Assembly (NCBI RefSeq): GCF_014654935.1
Contig: NZ_BNBF01000004.1
Span: 78,147-110,366 of the forward strand
Origin: Streptomyces capoamus
Lineage (GTDB): Bacteria; Actinomycetota; Actinomycetes; Streptomycetales; Streptomycetaceae
Length of the DNA: 32,220 nt
Direction of reading: 5' to 3'
Position numbers and translations under genes: made by a program. The notes beneath the pieces were generated by a model, which saw only the letters and a program-made list of their open reading frames with translations, did not search any database and was not told the DNA's origin. Shown in pieces: positions 13,558 to 23,900 of the stretch; positions within the stretch are counted from its first letter, which is position 1; every line of letters begins with the position of its first letter.

Positions 13558-14568
13558 CGCCTCCTCGGTCACCGGACCGTGCTGTTTCCACAGGTGGGCG
13601 ACGTCGCCGAAGTGTGTCGCCACCCAGTGGTCGTCGTAGATCGTGTCGAGGTAGCGCTCGCCCCGGTCGGGGAGGATCACCGCGCAGGTCGCCCCGGCCG
13701 GGATCCGGTCGCCCAGCCGCTGGACGGCGGCGAGCACCGCGCCTGCCGAGCCGCCGGCCAGGATGGCCTCGCGGTGTGCCAACCGGCGGCAGTTGACCAC
13801 GCAGTCGAGGTCGCTGACGTGCACCACCGTGTCCGCGAGGCCGTCCTGGTGGAGCGCCGGGCGCACGGCCGCACCGTGGCCGGGGATCAGCCGGGGCGCG
13901 GGCTCGCGCCCGAAGATGACGCTGCCCTCGGCGTCGACGGCCACGATGGTCACCGGGAGCCGTCGCTCCCGCGCGTACTCGGCGCAGCCGCGCAGCGTCC
14001 CGCACGAACTGGTCGCGCAGAACAGGTAGTCCGGGCCGCCGGGCAGGGCTTCGCAGATCTCCCGCATGGTCGCGTGGTGCGAGCGCGGGTTGAGCGGGTT
14101 CGCGTACTGGTCCGGGCAGTAGGCGTGCTCCGTGCCGGCGATGATCTCACGCACCCGGCGGATCCGTACCGGCAGGTACTCGCCGCTGACCGGGTCGACG
14201 GTGGTCACCACCTCCACCTCGGCGCCCAGCGCGCGCATGATGGCGATGTTCTGGCGGTTGGCGCGCGGGTCCACCACGCAGATGAAGCGGACCCCGAAGT
14301 ACCCGCAGGCCTGCGCGAGTCCGATGCCCAGGTTGCCCGAGCTGGACTCGACCACGACCGTCCGCCCGGGAATCACCCGGCCCTCGCCGATGGCCCCGCA
14401 CAGCAGCTCCAGCGCGGAGCGGTCCTTGATCGAGCCGCCGGGGTTGTGCGCCTCCAGCTTGGCGAACAGGCGGAAGGGGGCGGTCGGGTCGAACCTGGTC
14501 AACTCGACCAGTGGCGTGCGGCCCACGGTCTGCAGCACGCCGACGGGCGCGGTGTCAGAGGGTCGCAC
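13543..14568 (-). CDS. sbnA: SbnA-like PLP enzyme, 2,3-diaminopropionate pathway
   Basis: A 341-residue fold-type II PLP enzyme of the cysteine synthase group. SbnA joins O-phospho-L-serine and L-glutamate to form N-(2-amino-2-carboxyethyl)-glutamate, the precursor of L-2,3-diaminopropionate. The PLP lysine is K48 in N-P-G-G-S-I-K-D-R, with the phosphate/substrate loop E-S-S-S-G-N-L-G-I-G. I favour SbnA over housekeeping CysK because of the N-terminal G-R-T-P-L-V-E-L...F-R-L-F-A-K-L-E, the Y-C-P-D-Q-Y-A-N-P-L-N-P-R segment, and the adjacent sbnB remnant. The start is GTG 14568, overlapping the mbtH stop by 14 bases, so it is in one operon with mbtH. With sbnB broken, the pathway needs an enzyme from elsewhere, or the gene has lost its original purpose. 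Confidence 0.88.
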   Translation of the reverse strand: MRPSDTAPVGVLQTVGRTPLVELTRFDPTAPFRLFAKLEAHNPGGSIKDRSALELLCGAIGEGRVIPGRTVVVESSSGNLGIGLAQACGYFGVRFICVVDPRANRQNIAIMRALGAEVEVVTTVDPVSGEYLPVRIRRVREIIAGTEHAYCPDQYANPLNPRSHHATMREICEALPGGPDYLFCATSSCGTLRGCAEYARERRLPVTIVAVDAEGSVIFGREPAPRLIPGHGAAVRPALHQDGLADTVVHVSDLDCVVNCRRLAHREAILAGGSAGAVLAAVQRLGDRIPAGATCAVILPDRGERYLDTIYDDHWVATHFGDVAHLWKQHGPVTEEATCRS

Positions 14569-14791
14569 GGGTCCCGCCGGCGGCGACGCCGTCCATCCGG
14601 AGGCGCAGGCTCAGCGGCCGCATGTCGGTCCACACGGTCCCGATGTGCGCCAGGCACTCCTCCCGGCTGCCGTGGGTGCCCTCGGACCGCCAGCCGAGCG
14701 GCAGTTCGCGGTCGGCGAGCCAGATGGAGTACTGCTCCTCGTCGTTGAGCACGACCAGGTAGCTACGGGTGTCGACGGCTTCCTCGGCCAT
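14555..14791 (-). CDS. mbtH: MbtH-like protein
   Basis: A 78-residue MbtH family protein. These bind NRPS adenylation domains and support their folding and activity. The signature is present: Y-L-V-V-L-N-D-E-E-Q-Y-S-I-W, then L-P-L-G-W, E-E-C-L-A-H-I-G-T-V-W-T-D-M-R-P. The start is ATG 14791, supported by a strong AGGAGGG site (read on the minus strand from 14802-14796). It is divergent from the trimodular NRPS and overlaps sbnA downstream. Its presence in the cluster implies that one or more of the A domains here depends on it. The C-terminal 15 residues (D-G-V-A-A-G-G-T-R-A-T-L) are beyond the conserved core. Confidence 0.95.
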   Translation of the reverse strand: MAEEAVDTRSYLVVLNDEEQYSIWLADRELPLGWRSEGTHGSREECLAHIGTVWTDMRPLSLRLRMDGVAAGGTRATL

Positions 14792-14986
14792 CAGGCCCTC
14801 CTGCCCTCGGGGTTCGGCACTGCGACGGGGCGAGCCTGCCGGGCGCCGGGGAAGGGCGGCAAGAGACAAACGGGCAGCAGGAACGGCACCCCGCCCTGCC
14901 CTTGTGTCCCTGGTGCCGCGCTCGCGCCCGCCAGCAGGCTTCGCTGGGGCGCGGTGCGCGTCCGTGAGGACCCGTGGAGGTGGCCG
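14792..14986. promoter_or_regulatory. Divergent mbtH / NRPS control region with inverted repeat
   Basis: This 195-bp region separates the divergent mbtH and NRPS starts and must hold promoters for both. An imperfect inverted repeat spans 14858-14876 and 14896-14917: GGCAAGAGACAAACGGGCAG on the left resembles the reverse complement of the right arm, sharing GGCA, AGAGAC/GGGACA and GGGCAG. It is A-richer than its surroundings and could be an operator. The NRPS ribosome-binding site GGAGG is at 14976-14980. No confident -10/-35 pair was found. Confidence 0.45.
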
Positions 14987-17900
14987 GTGGAGATCGACGA
15001 CAGCCGTGGCGGCACGGACAGCACGGCCGGAGCGCCCCGCAGCGCGTCGTTCGCGCAGCAACGGCTCTGGTTCCTGGACCAGTTGCGGCCGGGCACCCCC
15101 GACTACCTGCTCCCGCTGGCGCTGCGGATCCGGGGCGATCTGGACACCGGCGCGCTGCTCGGTGCGCTCACCGCCGTCGTCGAGCGGCACGAGGTGCTGC
15201 GCACCGGCTACCGGCAGGAAGCCGGCCGGCTGCTGCAACTGATCACTCCTGAGGGCGAACTTCCCTTCCGGCAGTGCGACTTCGGCGACCTGCCGACCGC
15301 CGAACGGGAGGCTCGGCTGGTCCGGCTGATCGAGGAGGAGCTGCGGCTCCCGGTCGACCTGGCCCGGCAGCCCCCGCTGCGGGCCGTGCTGGCCCGGATG
15401 GGTCCCGCGGACCACCTGCTGCTCGTGGTGGTCCACCACATCGCCTTCGACGGTATGTCCTGGCACGTGCTCGGGGCCGAGCTGGCGGCCGGTTACCGGG
15501 AGCGCACCGGTGGCGGCCCGGCCGCCCTCGCACCGCTCGACCTGCAGTACGCCGACTTCGCCGACTGGCAGGCGGAGCGGCTCACCGGCCCGCGGCTGGC
15601 GGCCGGGCTGGACCACTGGCGCACCGCGTTGGCGGGGCTGACGCCGCTGGAGCTGCCCACCGACCGGCCCCGTCCGGCTGTGTGGGACGGAGCCGGCGAC
15701 GCCGTCCGGTTCGAGCTGCCGGCCGAACTGATGGCACGGGTGGACCTGCTCGCCCGCAGCAGCCGGGCGACCCGGTTCATGGTGCTGCTCGCCGTGTTCC
15801 AGGCGGTGCTGTCCCGGTTCAGCGGACAGCGGGACATCGCGGTCGGGACTCCGGTGGCCGGCCGCGGCCTGCCCGCGGCCGAGCGGCTGATCGGTCTGTT
15901 CGTCAACACGGTGGTCGTACGCGGCGATCTGAGCGGCGAGCCGTCGTTCCGGACGTTGCTCGGCCGGGTCGCGGCGAACACGCTGGCCGCCCTCAGCCAC
16001 GCCGGTACGCCGTTCGAACTGGTGGTGGACGAGCTGGCGCCGGAGCGTGACCTCGCCCGCAACCCGCTCTTCCAGGTGTCCTTCTCGCTGCGCACGGCGC
16101 CGCCGGAACCGATCGCGCTGCCCGGTCTCGACTGCGAGCTGGTCCGCACTCCGCTGACCGGCTCGCCGTTCGACCTGGTGCTGGACACCGACGTCCTGCC
16201 CGACGGGCGGCTCAACGCCCGGCTGCAGTACGCCACCGCGCTGTTCGACCGGGCGACCGCGCAGCGGCTGGCCGACGCCTTCCGGGTGCTGCTCGACGCC
16301 GTACTGGCCGACCCGGACCGTCCGTTGCACCGCGTCGGGCTGCTGACCGACCAGGACCGGCTGGCCGTCGTCGAGAAGTTCAACGAGACCGCCGTACCGC
16401 TGCCCGAGCGCTGCCTGCACGAGTTGTTCGCCGAGCAGGCCGGGCGCACCCCTGGGGCGGTCGCGCTGCGCTGGCCGGGCGGCGAGATGACGTACCGGCA
16501 GCTCGACGGCCGCGCGAACCTGCTGGCGCACCGGCTGCGGGAACACGGGGTGGGACCGGAGAGCCTGGTGGGCGTCTGCCTGCGCCGGGGACCGGAGCTG
16601 GTGGTCGCCCTGCTCGCCGTGCTCAAGGCCGGCGCCGGCTACCTGCCGCTGGCGCCCGACCACCCCCCGCTGCGGCGCTCCCGGCTGCTCGACCGGGCGG
16701 GCGCCGAACTGCTCGTCGGCGACGACGAGTCGGCGCGGGGCTGGACCGGGACGGTGCTGACCGTCGGGGACGGGGAGCGGGAGACCGGACCCGGCAGCGG
16801 CGCGGGGCCGGACAACCTCGCGTACCTCATCTACACCTCGGGCTCCACGGGGGAGCCCAAGGGCGTCATGGTGACCCACCGCAATGTGGTCAACTACGTG
16901 CGCTGGTCCGCCCGGACCTACCTCGACGAGGGCGCCGGCACCGCCCTGTACTCCTCGGTCGCCTTCGACCTGCCGGTCACCTCGCTCTACCCCGCGCTGC
17001 TCACCGGCGCCGCCGTCACCCTCACCCCGGACGACGGCACGCCCGGCCTCGACGGCCTGGTCCGGCTGCTGAGCCGGGACTCCTTCGGCCTGCTGAAACT
17101 CACCCCGACCCATCTCGGGCCGCTCGGCCGGGAACTGCCTGTGCCGGCGCTGCGCACCGCGACGGCCCACCTGGTGCTCGGCGGCGAACAGCTCACCGGC
17201 GCGATGCTGGAGCCGTGGCGGCGGCACGCCCCGAACACCGTGGTGTTCAACGAGTACGGCCCGACCGAGACCACGGTCGGCTGCGCCACCCTCGCCCTCC
17301 CGGTGTGCGAGCTCGACCAGGGCCCGATGGGCATCGGCGTGCCGATCGACAACACCACCCTGTACGTACTGGACGCCGAGCTGGAGCCGGTGCTGCCGGG
17401 CGCCGTCGGCGAGCTGTACATCGGCGGCCTCCAGGTGGCCCGCGGCTACCGGGGACGCGGCGACCTCACCGCCGAGCGCTTCGTCCCCGACCCGTACGCC
17501 AAGGTCCCCGGTGCCCGGCTCTACCGCAGCGGCGACCTGGTCCGGCACCGCTCCGACGGCCTCCTGGAGTTCGTCAGCCGCGTCGACACCCAGATCAAGG
17601 TCGCCGGGTTCCGGGTCGAGCCGGCCGAGGTCGAGGCCGCCCTGGCCGAACACCCCGAGGTGCTGGAGGCCGCGGTGGCCGCCCACGGCACGGCGGACGC
17701 GGCCCGGCTGGTCGCCTACCTGGTGCCGGCCGGCGGGCACCGGCCGCGGGTGGCCGAACTCCGCGCCCACCTGGAGCGGCTGCTCCCCGCCTACCTGGTG
17801 CCCGCGCTCTACGTGGTGCTGCCCGAGCTGCCCCACACGGCCAGCGGCAAGGTGGACCGCAAGGCGCTGCCCGACCCGGCCGGCGCCCGCCTGGACCCGG

Positions 17901-20900
17901 CCGGGGACCGGGTCGCGCCGCGCACCCCGCTCGAGCAGGCGATCGCCGCCCTCTGGTGCGAGCTGCTCGACCTGGACGAGGTCGGCGTGCACGACGACTT
18001 CTTCGCCCTCGGCGGCAACTCCCTGCTGGTCACCCGGCTCGCCTTCCGGCTCCGGCAGGTGCTCTCGGCCGAGGTGCCGCTGGCGCAGGTGTTCGCGGCC
18101 GGCACCGTGGCCCGGCTCGCCGAGGTCCTGGCCGCAGCCACCGCCGGCGGCCAGGCGCCGATCACCCCGGCGGGCACGGACGGGCCGTTGCCGCTCTCCT
18201 TCGCCCAGCAGCGCCTGTGGTTCCTCGACCGCCTCGCGCCCGGCGCCACCGACTACCTGGTGCCGATCGCACTGCGGCTGCGCGGCCCGCTCGACCGGCC
18301 CGCGCTGACCGGCGCACTGGCCGCCCTGGCCGAGCGCCACGCGGTGCTGCGCACCCGGTACGCGGAGCGCGACGGCGAACCGGTCCAGCTTGTCGACCCC
18401 GGCGCCCGCATCCCCCTGACCGAGCGGGCGGCGACCGAGGAGGAGGCGCTGCGGCTGATCCGCGCCGACCTGGAGGTCCCGTTCGACCTGGCGGCCGGCC
18501 CCCCGGCCCGCGCGATGCTGCTGCGCATCGGCGCCGACGACCACGTGCTGGCCCTGACCCTGCACCACATCGTCTGCGACGGCTGGTCGGTCGAGGTGCT
18601 GGCCGACGAGCTGGCGCGGCACTACGCCGGCGAAGCCGTCGAACCCCTGCCCGTCCAGTACGCGGACTTCGCCCGCTGGCAGCGCGAGCACGCCGCCACC
18701 GAGGAGTTCGCCGCCCGGCTCGGGCACTGGCGGGAACGGCTGACCGGTCTGGCCCCGTTGGAGCTGCCCACCGACCGCCGCCGTCCGCGCCTGCGGGACC
18801 CGCGCGGCGACCGGCTCGCCGTCGAGCTGCCCGCCGAACTCGCGACCGCGGTCGAGGAACTGGCGCGTCGCAATGGCGCGACCCCGTTCATGGTGCTGCT
18901 CGCCGGCTGCTACGCGCTGCTCGGCCGGTGGAGCGGCCAGCGGGACATCGCGGTCGGCACCGCCGTCTCCGGCCGCAGCCGCTCCGAGACGGCACCGCTG
19001 ATCGGCTTCTTCGCCAACACCCTGGTGCTGCGCGGCGACCTGAGCGGACGGCCCACCTTCGCCGAACTCCTCGCCCGCGTCCGCGACTCGGCGCTCGACG
19101 CCTACGCCCACGCCGACGTGCCGTTCGAACGCGTCGTCGAGGAGCTGGCGCCCGAGCGCGACCTGTCCCGCAACCCCCTCTTCCAGGTGATGTTCGAGCT
19201 GCGCCCGCCCCAGGGCGAGGCGTTCACCCTGCCCGGCCTCCGGGTCGAACAGCTCGCCGTCTCCTGGCCCGCCGCCAAGTTCGACCTGACGGTGTCGGTG
19301 CAGCCGCAGGCCGACGGCACCCTGCGCTGCGGCTTCGAGTACGCCACCGCGCTGTTCGACCGCGCCACCGTACGAGGGATGGCCGAGCACTACGGCCGTC
19401 TGCTCGCCGAGGCGGTCGGCGACCCCGACCTGCCGCTCGACCGGATCGAGGCACTGGACGCCGCCGAACGCCGGGCACTGGTGCACGGCCGGCACGACAC
19501 CACCGTGGAACCGCCCGCCCGCTGCCTGCCCGAGCTCTTCTCCGAGCAGGCCGCCCGCACCCCCGACGCGCCCGCCGTCGTCTTCGCCGAGCACACCCTG
19601 ACCTACGCCGAACTCGACGCCCGGGCGACCAGGCTGGCTCACCGCCTGCGCGCCGTCGGAGTGGGCGCGGAGACTCCGGTCGCGGTCTGCCTGCGCCGGG
19701 ACGCCGACCTGGTCACCGCCCTGCTCGGCGTGCTCCGGGCCGGTGGCACCTACGTTCCGGTCGACCCCGCGCACCCGGCGCAGCGCCGCGCCCACGTACT
19801 CGCCGACAGCGGCGCCCCCGTGCTGATCAGCCAGTCCTGGATCCGCGGGGAACTCCCCGACGGCGCCCTACGGCTCGTACTCCTCGACGAGGAGCCGAAG
19901 CCGAGCGGGCCGGCACCGGCCGGGCGGCCGGCCGCCGCACTCCCGCCGCTCGACCCCGCCGCAGCCGCCTACCTGGTGTACACCTCCGGCTCGACCGGTC
20001 GCCCCAAGGGCGTCCTGATCAGCCACGAGGCCATCCGCAACCGGGTGTCGTGGACGGTACGCGAACACGGCCTCGGCCCGGGGGACCGGGTGCTGCAGAA
20101 GACCACGGTCGGTTTCGACGCCTCCGTCTGGGAGTTCCTGGCACCCCTGGTCTGCGGCGCGACGGTGGTGGTCGCCGCCGACGGCGTGCCGCGCGACCCG
20201 GCCGCCATGGTGCGGGCGGTGGCCGAGCACCGGATCACCGTGCTGCAACTCGTGCCGTCCGTACTGCGACTGCTCGTCCAGCAGCCCGGGCTGCGCGACT
20301 GCGGCACGCTGCGGCTGGTGTTCTGCGCCGGCGAGCCGCTGCCCGTGGAACTCTGCGACCGGCTGCTCGCCCTGCTCCCGGTCACCCTGGTCAACACCTA
20401 CGGCCCCACCGAGTGCGCCATCGACGTGACCTCCTGGCGCTACGACGGCCGGGAGGCCGGCGAGATCGTCGCCATCGGGCGCCCGATCGACAACACCCGG
20501 ATCCTGGTCCTCGACCCGGACGGCGGCCTGGTCCCGCACGGCGTCCCGGGCGAGCTGTGCGTGGCCGGCACCGGTCTGGCGCGGGGCTACCTCGGCCGCG
20601 GCGACCTCACCGCCGAGCGCTTCGTCCCCAGTCCGCATCCGGTCGCCCCGGGCGAGCGGCTCTACCGCACCGGGGACCGGGTCCGGCGCCGCACCGACGG
20701 CACGCTGGAGTACCTCGGCCGGCTCGACCGGCAGGTCAAGCTGCGGGGCATCCGCGTCGAGCCCAGCGAGATCGAGGCCGTGCTCTGCGAACACCCCTCG
20801 GTCGCCGCGGCGGCCGTCGGCGTCTACGGTGACCAGCAACTGGTCGGCCACGTCGTCCCCGTCGAGGGCGTCGAACCCGATCCGGCCGTGCTGCGGGCCC

Positions 20901-23900
20901 ATCTGGCGGCCCGGCTGCCGGACGCCATGGTGCCGGCCGTGCTGCGGGTCCTCGCCGTGCTGCCGCTCACCGCCAGCGGCAAGGTGGACCTCGCGGCACT
21001 GCCCGGACTGGCCGGGCTGCCCGCGGCCGGGGAGTACCTCGCACCGCGTGACCCCGCCGAGCAGACCGTCGCCGGCGTCTTCGCCGAACTGCTGGGCCGC
21101 GAGCGGATCGGCGCGCTCGACGACTTCTTCGCCCTCGGGGGCCACTCGCTGCTCGCCACCCGGCTGGTCTTCCGGCTGAGGGCGGCCTTCGGCATCGAGA
21201 TCCCGGTCGCCGAGATCTTCTCCCGCCGCACCGTCGCCGCCCTGGCCGAGCTGGCCACCGCCCCGGACGCCCGGCCCGCCGACCCGGCCGGAGCGGTGCT
21301 GCCGGTGCCGCGCGACGGTGCGCTGCCGCTCTCCTCCGCCCAGCGCCGGATGTGGTTCCTCGACCAGCTCGAGCCCGGCAGCACCGAATACCTGGTGCCA
21401 CTGGTCCTGCGCCTGCGCGGGCCGCTGCACACCGCCGCACTGGCCGGCGCACTCGACGACCTGGCAGCCCGGCACGAGGTGCTGCGCACCCGCTATCCGG
21501 CGCCGGGCGGCGAGCCGGTACAGGTGATCGACCCGGTGGTCGCCCTCGGCGCGGCGCCGGTGGACCTCTCGGACCTGCCGGCGGACGAGGCCGCCGCTCG
21601 GGCCGGGGAACTGGTGCGGGCCGAGACCGCCCGGCCGTTCCGCCTCGACCGGGAACCACCGCTGCGTGCCCTGCTGGTCAAGGTCGGCGAGCAGGAGCAC
21701 CTCCTCGCCCTGACGGCCCACCACATCGCCGTGGACGGCTGGTCCCAGGGCCTGCTGACCCGTGACCTCGGGCAGCTCTACCGGGCCCGGCTCACCGGCG
21801 ACGGCCCGCCGGCCGCCCCACCGGTGCAGTACGCCGACTTCGCGGCCTGGCAGGACCGCTGGTCGCGCGGTGAGCTCCCGGAGGCCCAACTCGCCCACTG
21901 GCGGGAGCGGCTCGCCGGACTCACCCCGCTGGAGCTGCCCACCGACCGGCCGCGCCCGGCCGTCCGCGACCCGCGCGGCGACCTCCTCACCCTCACGGTT
22001 CCCGACGAACTCGCCGAGGCCGTGGAGGACCTGGCACGCCGCCGGGCGGTCACCCCGTTCGTGGTGCTGCTCGCCGCCTTCGACGTGCTGCTCGCCCGGT
22101 ACACCCGGCAGGCGGACGTCAGCGTCGGCACCCCGACCGCGGGCCGGACCCGGCCCGAGGTGGAGGACGTGGTCGGCACCTTCGTCAACACCGTGGTGCT
22201 GCGCGCCGACCTCGGCGACGACCCGGCCTTCGCGATGCTGCTGGACCGCGTCCACCAGGACGTGGTCGCCGCCTACAGCCACCAGGACCTGCCCTTCGAG
22301 CGCCTGGTCGACGAACTCCAGCCGGACCGGGACCTGTCGCGGAACCCGCTGTTCCAGGTGATGTTCGAGCTGCAGCACCTCCAGAGCACCCCGCTGCGGC
22401 TCGACGGCCTGACCGTCGAGCGGGTCCCCTCGCCCTGGCGGACCGCGAAGTTCGACCTCACCCTCTCGCTGGGCCGCCGCGCCGACGGCGGTCTCCAGGG
22501 CCTGTTCGAGTACGCCACGGCGCTGTTCGACCGCACCACCGTCGAACGGATGGCCGGGCACTACCTGACCGTGCTGCGTGCCGCCACCGCGCGGCCCGAG
22601 ACACCGCTCAGCCGCCTGGAGATCCTCACCGACGACGAGCGGCAGCAGCTGCTGCACGGCTGGAACCCGGCCGGCACCGAGCTGCCCGCGGCCTGCGTAC
22701 CGGACCTGTTCGAGCGCCGTGCCGCTCAGTCGCCCGACGCGGTCGCCGTCGCGTTCGGACCGGCCTCGCTCAGCTACGCCGAGCTCAACACCCGGGCCAA
22801 CCAGCTGGCCCACCACCTGCGCGCGCTGGGTGTCGGCGCGGAACGCCCGGTCGCGGTCTGCATGGAGCGCGGGACCGAGGTCGTGGTGGCGCTGCTCGCG
22901 GTGCTCAAGGCGGGCGGGGTCTACGTGCCGATCGATCCCGAACACCCGGCGGAGCGGCTGGCGTTCATGCTGGACGACCTGGACGCCGGGGCCGTACTGA
23001 GCACCGGCCGGTTCGCCGAGCGGCTCTCCGCCGTCGCCCGCGGCCGGCTGGTGCTGGTCGACGCGGAGGCGGAACGGATCGCCGCGCGCCCGGACGGGAA
23101 CCCGCCGCCGCAGGCCGCTCCGGACCAGCTGGCGTACATGATTTACACCTCGGGTTCCACCGGGCAGCCCAAGGGCGTGCTGATCCAGCACGGCTCCTAC
23201 GCCCACCACTGCCGCGTGATCGCCGACGCCTACGGCATCGAGCCGGGTGACCGGGTGGTGCTGCTGTCGGCGCTCACCTTCGACGTGGCGATGGACCAGA
23301 CGGCCGCCACCCTGCTGGCCGGCGCGACCGTCGTCGTCGCCGATCCGCTGTTCTGGAGCCCGGCCGAACTCCCCGCACGCGTCGCCGAACACGGCATCAC
23401 CGTCATGGAGATCACCCCCGCCTACTACCGTGAGGTGATGCAGCACGTCCGGCCCGGCGACGAACGGCTGAGCGGCCTGAAACTGATGAACGTCGGCAGC
23501 GACGTGGTCACCGTGGACGACGCCCTCGCCTGGACCGCCACCGGCCTGCCCGGCCGGTTCCTGTGCAACTACGGCCCGACCGAGGCGACCGTCACCTGCG
23601 TCCTGCACCCCGTGCCGGCGGCCCCGCCGGGCCGTGGCGAGGCCGCGCTGCCGATCGGCCGCCCCGTCCCGGGCACCCGGGCCTACGTACTGGACAGCAC
23701 CGGTGACCCCGTACCGGCCGGGGTGCCGGGCGAACTCCACCTCGCCGGTGTCCGGCTGGCCCGCGGCTACCACCGCCGCCCCGGGCTCACCGCGGAGAAG
23801 TTCGTCCCCGACCCCTTCGGCGACGTGCCCGGCGGCAGGCTCTACCGGACCGGCGACCTGGTCCGGTACCTCGCCGACGGCACCATCGAGTTCCTCGGCC

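Noticed and set aside
13543..14568. Housekeeping cysteine synthase as the identity of the PLP enzyme.
   Set aside because: The operon with mbtH, the adjacent sbnB remnant and the C-P-D-Q-Y-A-N-P-L-N-P-R segment favour SbnA, though CysK-like activity is not excluded by sequence alone.
14555..19795. Very long minus-strand open frame opposite the first NRPS modules.
   Set aside because: It is an antisense shadow of high-GC codon bias; only its last 79 codons (mbtH) show a protein family pattern.
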